Made by a program: the position numbers and the translations under genes. Below are positions 6,328 through 12,883 of a stretch of DNA of 15,783 nt, one piece after another. The notes under the pieces were generated by a model. The model worked only from the letters and a program-made list of their open reading frames with translations. It made no database searches and was not told the origin of the DNA. Position 1 is the first letter of the stretch. Every line of letters starts with the position of its first letter. Source of the stretch: a bacterium (lineage in GTDB: Bacteria > Myxococcota_A > Bradymonadia > UBA7976 > UBA1532); NCBI GenBank assembly GCA_030424955.1, contig JAUHVS010000058.1:1-15783 (forward strand), written 5' to 3'.

Positions 6328-7578
6328 ATGGATCGCAGAGCGTTCATTCGTTGGGCCGGCGCCGCTGGCCTGGCGGTCATGCTGCCCCGGGAGGGCCGCG
6401 CCCAGGACGAGGCCATCGACCACTTCTTCGTGTTCGTGCACGCGGGCGGCGGCTGGGATCCCACCATGCTGTGCGACCCCAAGGGCCGGCGCACCGAGGA
6501 GGATGAGGACCCCGTCAACACGTACTTCGTCGACGACATCGGCGAGGCCGGGAACCTGCGCTACGCCCCCATCGGGGACAACGCGGCGTTCTTCAATAAG
6601 CACTTCGGCAAGACGCTGTGCATCAACGGCGTCGACACCCAGACCAACAACCACGACAGCGGCACCCGCCACACCTGGAGCGGCAAGCTGGCCGAGGGCT
6701 ACCCGGCCCTGGCGGCGCTCATCGCGGGGGTGCAGTCGCGCAGCAAGCCGATGGCCTTCATCAGCAACGGCGGCTACGACCAGACCGGCGGGCTGGTGGC
6801 GCCCACCCGTACGGGCAACATCGACGCCGTCAACCGCATCGCCTGGCCCAACGCCATCGACGCGCGGCGGCCTGACGGCGAGCTGTACCAGTCCGAGGCG
6901 ACCCTGGCGCGCATCCAGGCCGCGCAGGAGCGGCGGCGGGGCTGGCTGTCGCAGCGGTTCGCGCTGCCCAAGGCGCAGGCCACCCAGGACGCGCTCTTCG
7001 CCGCGCGGGTGGGCAAGAACGAGGTGCGCCGGCTGGCGGAGTTCCTGCCGGGCGAGTTCGCCCGCGAGAGCCTGAAGCGCCAGGCCCAGGTGTGCTGCGC
7101 GGCCTTCCGCGCCAACATCGCCAAGACCGCCAACCTGGTGCTCGGCGGGTTCGACACCCACGGCAACCACGACGCCAGCCACAGCGGGCGCATGACCGAG
7201 CTGCTGCAGGGCATCGACTTCCTGTGGGACGAGGCCGAGCGCCAGGGCATCGCCGACAAGCTCACCGTGGTGGTGGGCAGCGACTTCGGCCGCACCCCCA
7301 GCTACAACAGCGGCGGCGGCAAGGACCACTGGGCCATCACCAGCGTGATGCTCATGGGCAAGGGCGTGCCCGGTAACCGGGTCATCGGCGGCACCGACGA
7401 GCGGGTGCGCCCCTGGACGGTGGATCCGGCGAGCCTCAGCCGCAGCGACAGCGGCGTGCGCATCGAGCCCGGCCACGTGCACCACGCCCTGCGGCGGCTG
7501 GCGGGCATCGACGGCGACGCGGCGACCCAGCAGCTGTTCCCCCTGCTCGAGGTCAGCCCGCTGCCGCTGCTCGGCTGA
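6328..7578 (+). CDS. DUF1501 family protein with Tat signal
   Basis: 416 residues. ATG 6328 has GAGAGGA eight bases upstream and gives a twin-arginine signal at the very N-terminus (DRRAFIRWAGAAGLAVML), better than the in-frame GTG at 6307. The body has the DUF1501 hallmarks: FFVFVHAGGGWDPTM (33-47), GGFDTHGNHD (273-282), GSDFGRTPSYNSGGGKDHW (317-335) and GNRVIGGTDE. DUF1501 proteins are related to the sulfatase/alkaline-phosphatase fold, with Asp and His residues in these motifs as likely metal ligands. Their substrate is generally not known. Genes of this family commonly sit directly after a cytochrome-like partner, as here, and the two are probably exported by different routes and work together in the periplasm. 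Tat export suggests folding or cofactor loading in the cytoplasm. Nothing in the frame looks damaged. Confidence 0.85.
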   Translation: MDRRAFIRWAGAAGLAVMLPREGRAQDEAIDHFFVFVHAGGGWDPTMLCDPKGRRTEEDEDPVNTYFVDDIGEAGNLRYAPIGDNAAFFNKHFGKTLCINGVDTQTNNHDSGTRHTWSGKLAEGYPALAALIAGVQSRSKPMAFISNGGYDQTGGLVAPTRTGNIDAVNRIAWPNAIDARRPDGELYQSEATLARIQAAQERRRGWLSQRFALPKAQATQDALFAARVGKNEVRRLAEFLPGEFARESLKRQAQVCCAAFRANIAKTANLVLGGFDTHGNHDASHSGRMTELLQGIDFLWDEAERQGIADKLTVVVGSDFGRTPSYNSGGGKDHWAITSVMLMGKGVPGNRVIGGTDERVRPWTVDPASLSRSDSGVRIEPGHVHHALRRLAGIDGDAATQQLFPLLEVSPLPLLG

Positions 7579-7597
7579 GCCGGGGGCTGCGTTCGGT

Positions 7598-7616
7598 GGC
7601 GGGCCCCACGCCCGCC
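7598..7616 (+). terminator. Possible stem-loop terminator after the DUF1501 gene
   Basis: GGCGGGC (7598-7604) and GCCCGCC (7610-7616) can form a seven-base-pair stem with a five-base loop, 20 bases past the stop. There is no T-run after it, so it may only be a stabilising hairpin. Confidence 0.3.
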
Positions 7617-7638
7617 CGATGACCTCACTGCGCCCCGC

Positions 7639-7661
7639 TGACCCACCCGGTTGACCCACCC
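7639..7661 (+). repeat. Direct repeat TGACCCACCC upstream of the c-di-GMP gene
   Basis: TGACCCACCC occurs at 7639-7648 and 7652-7661, 13 bases apart, in the short gap before ATG 7693. It could be a regulator-binding site, but no promoter is clear beside it. Confidence 0.35.
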
Positions 7662-7692
7662 CAGCGGCTCACCGCCGCGGGCGCCGATTGGC

Positions 7693-8349
7693 ATGGGCAA
7701 GCGCCACGACGCGCTTGGGCGAGGGCTGCCTGTGGAGTCGGACAAGACCGCGCGGTCTCTCTTGGAGACGGCGATCGACATTGCACGCCTGGGCACCTGG
7801 CGTGCCCGGCCCGGGGCCTCGGTGTTCGAGGCGTCGGCCCGGTGCTGTGCGCTGTTCGGCTTCGATCCCAGCGGCCGGCGCATGCCCGTCGGCGAGACCT
7901 TTGACCGCATCCACGAGGCCTCCCGCGCCCGGGTGGCGGCGGCCTACGCCTGCATCGAGCGGGAGGGGGGCAGCTACGCTGAGCGCTACCGGGTGAAGCA
8001 CCCGGATGGCACCGTGCTGTGGCTGGACGAGACGGCGCGCGGCGAGGTGGGCCCCGACGGGCAGGTGGTCTGGCTCGTGGGCGTCGTGCGGGACGTCACC
8101 GAGGAGATCGAGGCGCGGCGGCGCGCGGACGAGGCCGCGGTGTTGTTCGAGGAGGCCGTCGACGGGCTGCTGCTGGTGGGCGCCGACGGCATCGTGCGGC
8201 AGACCACGCCGAGGGCTGGGTGTCGCGCCCGCTGTTCCACGGACTGCCGGGCCTGCCCCGCGAGGTCGTGCAGGCGGTCCGGAGCGGCGAGCCCTGGGCC
8301 GGCGACGTCACGCTCGATCGGGCCGAGGGTGCGCTGCCGGTGGTGGTGA
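7693..8349 (+). CDS. N-terminal (PAS) part of a frameshifted PAS-PAS-GGDEF-EAL protein
   Basis: ATG 7693 is preferred; an in-frame TTG lies at 7651, and neither has a clear ribosome site. Residues about 15-140 form a PAS domain of the PAS_3 type (YRVKHPDGTVLWLDE and DGQVVWLVGVVRDVTEE), with no transmembrane segment. A second PAS begins at about 8145 (LFEEAVDGLLLVGADGIVRQ). At about 8209-8211 the sense jumps one base: this frame then reads a nonsense Arg/Cys-rich tail to 8349, while the sensible continuation (EGWVSRPLFHGLPGLP) is in the frame used downstream. Loss of one C from a run (ACGCCC to ACGCC before GAGGGC) would explain it. PAS domains sense ligands, redox state or light and control the attached output; no cofactor residue can be identified here. 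The real product is likely one protein, 7693-9677. Confidence 0.65.
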   Translation: MGKRHDALGRGLPVESDKTARSLLETAIDIARLGTWRARPGASVFEASARCCALFGFDPSGRRMPVGETFDRIHEASRARVAAAYACIEREGGSYAERYRVKHPDGTVLWLDETARGEVGPDGQVVWLVGVVRDVTEEIEARRRADEAAVLFEEAVDGLLLVGADGIVRQTTPRAGCRARCSTDCRACPARSCRRSGAASPGPATSRSIGPRVRCRWW

Positions 8350-9677
8350 AGGTCAGCACGATCCCCAACAACAGCCGGCTGGTGACCATCAGCGATCGCC
8401 GCAGCCACCAGGCCGCCCAGGCTCAGCTGCGCACGCTGCTGTCCCACGACGCCCTCACCGGGCTGCCGAACGGGCGGGGCTTTGTGGAGTGCCTGGCGGC
8501 GGCGGCGCCGGTCGGGGCGCGGCGGCTGGTGCTCCTGCTGGACGTGGATCGGTTCCGGCGGGTGAACGCCGAGGTGGGCGTCGAGATCGCCAACCGCCTG
8601 CTCACCGAGGTCGCCGGTCGGCTGCGCAGCCTGCCAGACTTGCAGTGCGTGGCGCGGGTGGGGGCCGACACCTTCGGCCTGCTCTGGACCGTGGCCGATC
8701 TGGCCGACGCCAACGTGCGCGTTCAGCAGGCGCAGTCGGTGTTCGATGCGCCCTTCGCCACGGCCGGGTTGACGCTACCCCTCAGCGCGCGGGTGGGGGG
8801 GCTGGTGTCGGCCAGCGGCGACGTCGAGGTGTTGAGCCGGGGGGCCGGGCGCGCCCTCGCGCACGCGCCGCCCCGTGGCGTCGCGCTCTTCGAGGAGGAC
8901 TTCGTGCCGCTGCCGACGGTGGGCAGCCTCAAGCTCGAGGGCGAGCTCCGCGAGGCGCTGGCCCGCGGTGAGCTGCGGGTGTTCTACCAGCCCCAGGTGT
9001 CGCTGGTGTCCGGCGCGCTGCTGGGCGCCGAGGCGCTGGTGCGCTGGCAGCACCCCACCCGGGGGCTCCTGGCGCCCGCACAGTTCCTGCCGGTGGCGCA
9101 GGCGGCCGGGCTCATGCCTGCCATCGACGCGGTGGTCTTGGCGGCGGCGAGCGATCAGTGGCTGGCGTGGGGCGCGCCCGGTCGGCTGGCGGTCAACGTC
9201 TGCTCGGCGTGGCTGTCGAGCGACGCGCTGCTCGACCAGATCGACGCGGCGCTGGCGCGGGGGCTGCCGGGCCCGGCGCTCGAGATCGAGATGACCGAGG
9301 AGACCCTCGCGGCGCCGTGGTCCGCCATCCGGGCTCGCTTCGACGCCCTGCACGCCCGCGGCGTCACCACGGCCATCGACGACTTCGGCGTGGGCTTCTC
9401 GTCCCTCTCCAGGCTGCGGCGGCTGCGGCCCACGCGGCTGAAGATCGACCGCGCCTTTGTCACCGGCCTGCCGGACGACGCCGACGACCTGGCCATCGCG
9501 GACCTGGTGGTGGGCCTGGGCGCCCGGCTGGGGATCGAGGTGCTGGCGGAGGGCATCGAGCGGCAGGCTCAGCTCGACGCCCTGCGGTCGCTCGGCTGCG
9601 TGTCGGGCCAGGGCTACCTGTTCGGTCGCCCGGAGCCCGCTGAGGTGTTCACGCGGCGGCTGCCGCCCAAGGCGTGA
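8220..9677 (+). CDS. C-terminal part of the same protein: degenerate GGDEF plus intact EAL phosphodiesterase
   Basis: GTG 8220 is only the first possible start in this frame, with no ribosome site, so this is better read as the downstream half of the gene starting at 7693. After the rest of the second PAS comes a GGDEF-type domain (HDALTGLPN at about 8444). Its signature is VGADTF (8658-8675) instead of GGDEF, so diguanylate cyclase activity is probably lost. The EAL domain looks complete: AEALVRW (EAL itself 9030-9038), NVCSAWLSS, EIEMTEETL, AIDDFGVGFSSLSRL (from 9372), LKIDRAFV, LAEGIE and GQGYLFGRP. All residues usually needed for metal binding and cyclic-di-GMP hydrolysis appear present. 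The expected role is a cytoplasmic c-di-GMP phosphodiesterase controlled by PAS sensing. It ends 12 bases from the convergent cytochrome gene. Confidence 0.8.
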   Translation: MSRPLFHGLPGLPREVVQAVRSGEPWAGDVTLDRAEGALPVVVKVSTIPNNSRLVTISDRRSHQAAQAQLRTLLSHDALTGLPNGRGFVECLAAAAPVGARRLVLLLDVDRFRRVNAEVGVEIANRLLTEVAGRLRSLPDLQCVARVGADTFGLLWTVADLADANVRVQQAQSVFDAPFATAGLTLPLSARVGGLVSASGDVEVLSRGAGRALAHAPPRGVALFEEDFVPLPTVGSLKLEGELREALARGELRVFYQPQVSLVSGALLGAEALVRWQHPTRGLLAPAQFLPVAQAAGLMPAIDAVVLAAASDQWLAWGAPGRLAVNVCSAWLSSDALLDQIDAALARGLPGPALEIEMTEETLAAPWSAIRARFDALHARGVTTAIDDFGVGFSSLSRLRRLRPTRLKIDRAFVTGLPDDADDLAIADLVVGLGARLGIEVLAEGIERQAQLDALRSLGCVSGQGYLFGRPEPAEVFTRRLPPKA

Positions 9678-9689
9678 GGCCGGCCGGCG

Positions 9690-10310
9690 CTACTTGAGGC
9701 TGGCGACATAGTGCAGCAGCAGGTCGATCTCGGCGTCGCTGACGGGCAGCGGCGGCATGGCGGGCGGGTAGCCCCCCGAGATCTTCGCCGTCGGCGCCTT
9801 GACCGACTCCGTGAAGTAGGCGGCGTCCGCCCACAGGCTCTTGCCGTCGGCCAGCACCACCGCGCGGCCCCAGAAGCCCTTGAGGCTCGGGCCCACCAGC
9901 TTGCTGCCGTCCACGCTGTGGCACGCGCTGCAGGTCTTGCTGGTGAACAGGGCCTTGCCCTGCTCGGCCTTGGCGGCGTCGACGGCGAAGGGCCCTGGGG
10001 CGTCGCCGGCCGGGGCGGCCGCGGCCGCGCTGGGGGCCGCCTTGGCCTCCTTCGGGCTGGTGAGGGTGTCGCCGTACTCGATGCCCTGCTCGGCGATCAG
10101 CGCCATGGAACGCTCGATGGGGATGGTGACCTTGCCCTCGGCCTTCTGGTAGCCGGCGAGCCGCGACTGCGCGGTCTGCTGGGCCTGCACCAGCTCGGCC
10201 GGGGGCGGGGTCACCGGCGGCGTGCTCGGCTGGGCGCAGCCGGCGAGGCCGGCGAGGGTGAGGGCGGCGAGGGGCGCCAGGGCGGGCAGCGGAAGGCGAG
10301 CGGAGCGCAT
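9690..10310 (-). CDS. Cytochrome c lipoprotein, related to the heme domain of caa3-type oxidase subunit II
   Basis: 206 residues. ATG 10310 has AGGAGGA six bases upstream (10323-10317). The lipoprotein signal ends LAGC (Cys 25). Residues 58-75 (EGKVTIPIERSMALIAEQ) carry the 'IPIerAM' motif seen in small lipoproteins tied to oxidase or alternative complex III gene sets. An Ala/Pro linker (90-108) follows, then one class I cytochrome c domain: CSACH (127-131), LVGPSLKGFWGR, ADAAYFTESV and a Met ligand in YPPAMPPLP (Met 185), ending LLLHYVASL. This order and the GPSLKG...ADxxY...MPP text match the cytochrome c domain of caa3 oxidase subunit II. It would carry one electron at the outer face of the inner membrane or in the periplasm. 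No oxidase genes are nearby, so its partner is unknown. Confidence 0.82.
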   Translation of the reverse strand: MRSARLPLPALAPLAALTLAGLAGCAQPSTPPVTPPPAELVQAQQTAQSRLAGYQKAEGKVTIPIERSMALIAEQGIEYGDTLTSPKEAKAAPSAAAAAPAGDAPGPFAVDAAKAEQGKALFTSKTCSACHSVDGSKLVGPSLKGFWGRAVVLADGKSLWADAAYFTESVKAPTAKISGGYPPAMPPLPVSDAEIDLLLHYVASLK

Positions 10311-10498
10311 CGGCGGTCCTCCTGTGTGAGCGGCGGCGCCTGGCTTCGCAAGGATTGGGCCAACGGGGGCCGAAAAGGCGGCGCGTGCGACCGTGCATGC
10401 TGAGGACGTGCAGGGGCCGGATCAAGGCGGTTTCTTGCCGCGGGCGCGGCGCGTTGTCGCACCCGCGGGGGCCCCAGGGTCGACGGCGCGGGGTGGGC

Positions 10499-10522
10499 TG
10501 GTATGCTCCCGCGCGAAGGAGG
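10499..10522 (+). promoter_or_regulatory. Extended -10 promoter and ribosome site for the sigma/caspase operon
   Basis: TGGTATGCT (10499-10507) fits TG-N-TANNNT. A start near 10514 would leave a leader of about 15 bases holding AAGGAGG (10516-10522), six bases before ATG 10529. The 218-base divergent gap before this gene shows no other clear promoter. The ATG at 10524 is in another frame. Confidence 0.5.
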
Positions 10523-10528
10523 CATGAG

Positions 10529-11008
10529 ATGCAGATGTGGCGCGTGTGGTCGGTGGTGCTGGGGGTGGCGGGGCTGTGGGGCTGTGGCGGGGCGCCCGCG
10601 AGGCCTGCTGGGGGGACGCTGGATCAGCCGGTGACGGCCGGGGCCCCGCGCCCCGGGCAGAACGGCTGCATCGACTGCCGGATCCGGGCGTGCTTCGCCG
10701 CCGACACCTCGCTGACCGGGGTGCTGCTGGAGCTGGGCTTCGACACGGCCACCCAGGCCGCGAACCTGCACAAGGCGGTGCTGGCCACGCGGCCCGACGC
10801 GAACACCGCCGACACCACCCTGGTGCTGGATCCGTCGGCGGTGATGGGGGGGCAGGTGAGCCTGTCGAGCGGCGACTTCAGCCACCTGCACAAGGCGGGG
10901 CTGTGGGCGGACGCCGAGGCGGACATCACCGCCACCTTCCTCGACAGCACCGGCAGCCCCTGGGCGGTGAAGTGGCCCCTGGACGTCAAGCAGGGCGACT
11001 GCGACTGA
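10529..11008 (+). CDS. Small lipoprotein of unknown function, first gene of the caspase operon
   Basis: 159 residues. ATG 10529 is set by AAGGAGG six bases upstream (ATG 10535, third codon, is the alternative). A lipoprotein signal (MQMWRVWSVVLGVAGLWGC) places the lipid Cys at residue 19. After a Gly/Pro-rich linker comes a compact domain opening with NGCIDCRIRACF, a CxxCxxxxC cluster, and ending with QGDCD, so disulfides are likely. The middle (LVLDPSAVMGGQVSLSS; ADITATFLDSTGSPWAVKW) has beta-sandwich-like alternation. I do not recognise the family. Its TGA shares one base with the ATG of the caspase gene (TGATG, 11006-11010), a sign of translational coupling. A partner, inhibitor or substrate of the protease is a fair guess but nothing in the sequence proves it. 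Confidence 0.7.
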   Translation: MQMWRVWSVVLGVAGLWGCGGAPARPAGGTLDQPVTAGAPRPGQNGCIDCRIRACFAADTSLTGVLLELGFDTATQAANLHKAVLATRPDANTADTTLVLDPSAVMGGQVSLSSGDFSHLHKAGLWADAEADITATFLDSTGSPWAVKWPLDVKQGDCD

Positions 11009-12813
11009 TGGCGCGCGCGGCCGGGCTGGCCCTGGCGGCGCTCCTGGCGGCGTGCGGCGCGCCCCCGCAGCGGGCGGCCCTGCTCATCGGGGTCGGGCGC
11101 TACGCCGCGCCGGCCCTCTCGCCCCTGGCCGGGCCCCCCGCCGACGTGCAGGCGGTGCGCGCGCTGCTCACGCGGCGCTACGGGTTCGACCCCGCCCACA
11201 TCACCACGCTGACGGACGCGCAGGCCACCCGCGCGGGCGTGCTCGCCGGCCTGACGGCCCTGGGCGAGCGCGCGGCCCCGGGGGCTCAGCTGGTGGTGCA
11301 CTTCAGCGGCCACGGCAGCCAGGTCTTCGACCGCAGCGGCGACGAGCCCGACGGCTGGGATGAGTCCCTGGTGCTGTACGACAGCGACCGGGCCGGCGAT
11401 GACGCCCACGACCTGCTGGACGATGAGCTGGGCGCCTTCGTGGCCCGGTGGGCGGCGGCGGGGGCGGCGGTCACGGTGATCCTCGACAGCTGCCACGCCG
11501 GCACCGGGCTGCGCGCCGGCGGCGTGCGCGCGGCGCCCCCGAGCGGGCCGGTCGTGGGGGATGGGCCGGCGCCCGTCGGCGGCGCCGTGAGCGACCTGGG
11601 GGATGGCGGCGCGCCCTATGTGCTGGTGACGGCGGCGCGGGCCGGTCAGCTCGCCCGCGAGGTTGAGCTGGCCGACGGGCGCACCCACGGGGCGCTCACC
11701 TGGGCGCTCCTCCGCGCGCTGCAGGCGGCCCCACGCACCGCGACGTGGCAGCAGGTGGTGGCCCGCGCGGGCTTCGACGTGGCGGCGGTGTTCCCGGCCC
11801 AGCACCCGCAGCTCGAGGGCGCCGGCCGCGCGGGCCGGCCCTTCGCCGGGGCGCTGGGCGCGCCGAGCGAGTGGGTGGTCGTGCAGCCCGACGGGGCGCG
11901 GGCGGTGGTGCCGCTCGGGCAGGTGCACGGCGTGGGCGTGGGCGCTCGGCTGGCCACCCGCGGGGCGGACGGGCGCGACGGGCCGCCGCTGGTGCTCGAC
12001 ACGGTCACCCTCACGCAGGCCAGCGGGCCCGCGCCCGCCGGGCTGGTGGCGGGCTGGACCGCCCGGGTGGTCGCCCACGGCGCCACGCCCGAGCCCCTGC
12101 GGGTGCGCGCGGCGGATCCGGCGGTGCAGGCGGCGCTGGCGGCGTGGCCTCAGCTCGCCGTGGACGCGGCGGGCGCGATCGAGGTGCGGGCGGTGCCCGG
12201 GGGCTTCGGCGTGTTTGCGGGCGACGTGCCCCGCGGGCCCACGGCGCCCTCGGTGGCGGCGGTGGTGACCCAGGTGCTGGGCTGGGCGCGCTGGCACGCG
12301 CTGCGCCGGTTGGCGAGCGACGACAGCCTGCCGGTGGCCGCCGAGCTGACCCCCGCCGGGCCGGTGCCGAGCGGCGCCGAGCGCACCCTGGTGGTGCGCA
12401 ACGACAGCGCCCGGCGGCTGTACCTCAACGTGCTGGCGCTGTCGGCGGACGGCGCCGTGGAGGTGCTGTTCCCCACGCCGGGGGCCATCGAGCAGATCGA
12501 GGCGGGCCGCACCTGGCAGGCGGCCCTGCGCTTCACCACCGGCGCGGCCGAGACCCACGATCTGCTGCAGGTGGTGTTCACGCCGGTGCCGGCGGACTTC
12601 GGCCCGGTGACCCAGCCGCCGGTGCGGGACGGGGCGGTGCCGCGGGCCTTTGGCACCCACCCGGTCGGCCGGTGGATCGCGGCCAACGCCCTGGGCGTGC
12701 GGGCGGGGGGCGGCCCCGAGGCGCTGCCGCGGGACGACTGGGCGGTGCGTGGGGTGCCTGTTTTTGTGCAACCCCGTGAAAGTTCGGCGACGGACGGTGT
12801 AAAGAGGCCCTGA
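11008..12813 (+). CDS. Caspase-like (peptidase C14) lipoprotein with DUF4384-like C-terminal domain
   Basis: 601 residues from ATG 11008. The lipobox LAAC puts the lipid Cys at 16 (MARAAGLALAALLAAC), so the protease should face the periplasm or cell surface. Residues about 22-240 form a caspase/metacaspase domain: ALLIGVGRYA, then VVHFSGHGSQ with catalytic His 102, DGWDESLVLYDSD, and VTVILDSCHAGTG with catalytic Cys 162. Both members of the dyad are present. Metacaspases of this kind usually cut after Arg or Lys; that specificity is not provable here. Residues about 455-545 (VVRNDSARRLYLNVLALSAD, then VLFPTPGAIEQIEAG) match the DUF4384 pattern often fused to bacterial caspases. It is coupled to the upstream lipoprotein gene by a one-base overlap, with the anti-sigma gene 70 bases downstream. 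The frame open upstream of 11008 is a shadow of the previous gene. Confidence 0.85.
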   Translation: MARAAGLALAALLAACGAPPQRAALLIGVGRYAAPALSPLAGPPADVQAVRALLTRRYGFDPAHITTLTDAQATRAGVLAGLTALGERAAPGAQLVVHFSGHGSQVFDRSGDEPDGWDESLVLYDSDRAGDDAHDLLDDELGAFVARWAAAGAAVTVILDSCHAGTGLRAGGVRAAPPSGPVVGDGPAPVGGAVSDLGDGGAPYVLVTAARAGQLAREVELADGRTHGALTWALLRALQAAPRTATWQQVVARAGFDVAAVFPAQHPQLEGAGRAGRPFAGALGAPSEWVVVQPDGARAVVPLGQVHGVGVGARLATRGADGRDGPPLVLDTVTLTQASGPAPAGLVAGWTARVVAHGATPEPLRVRAADPAVQAALAAWPQLAVDAAGAIEVRAVPGGFGVFAGDVPRGPTAPSVAAVVTQVLGWARWHALRRLASDDSLPVAAELTPAGPVPSGAERTLVVRNDSARRLYLNVLALSADGAVEVLFPTPGAIEQIEAGRTWQAALRFTTGAAETHDLLQVVFTPVPADFGPVTQPPVRDGAVPRAFGTHPVGRWIAANALGVRAGGGPEALPRDDWAVRGVPVFVQPRESSATDGVKRP

Positions 12814-12836
12814 GACACGCCTTTCGCGCTCGCGCT

Positions 12837-12851
12837 GGCCCATGGTGGGCC
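12837..12851 (+). other. Hairpin in the gap between the caspase and anti-sigma genes
   Basis: GGCCCA (12837-12842) and TGGGCC (12846-12851) pair with a three-base loop. The following bases hold further GCCGG/CCGGC complementarity. There is no T-run, so it could be an RNA processing or attenuation element rather than a terminator. Upstream, within the end of the caspase gene, is the AT-rich patch TTTTTGTGCAACC (12761-12773). Confidence 0.3.
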
Positions 12852-12883
12852 GGCGTGCAGCCGGTGGCCCCGCCGAGGACGCG

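Noticed and set aside
6271..7659. 462-codon minus-strand open frame
   Set aside because: Shadow of the DUF1501 gene, whose motifs and Tat signal are unambiguous.
8019..8220. Upstream ATG-started extension of the GGDEF-EAL frame
   Set aside because: The translated text is Arg/Gly-rich shadow of the first PAS domain in the other frame; sensible sequence begins only near 8210.
9679..9688. Ten-base palindrome GCCGGCCGGC between convergent genes
   Set aside because: It cannot form a hairpin with a usable loop and lacks a T-run. Such GC palindromes occur by chance at this base composition, so it was not called a terminator.
10624..12843. 739-codon minus-strand open frame
   Set aside because: Antisense to the caspase gene and rich in His/Arg/Gly; no family pattern.
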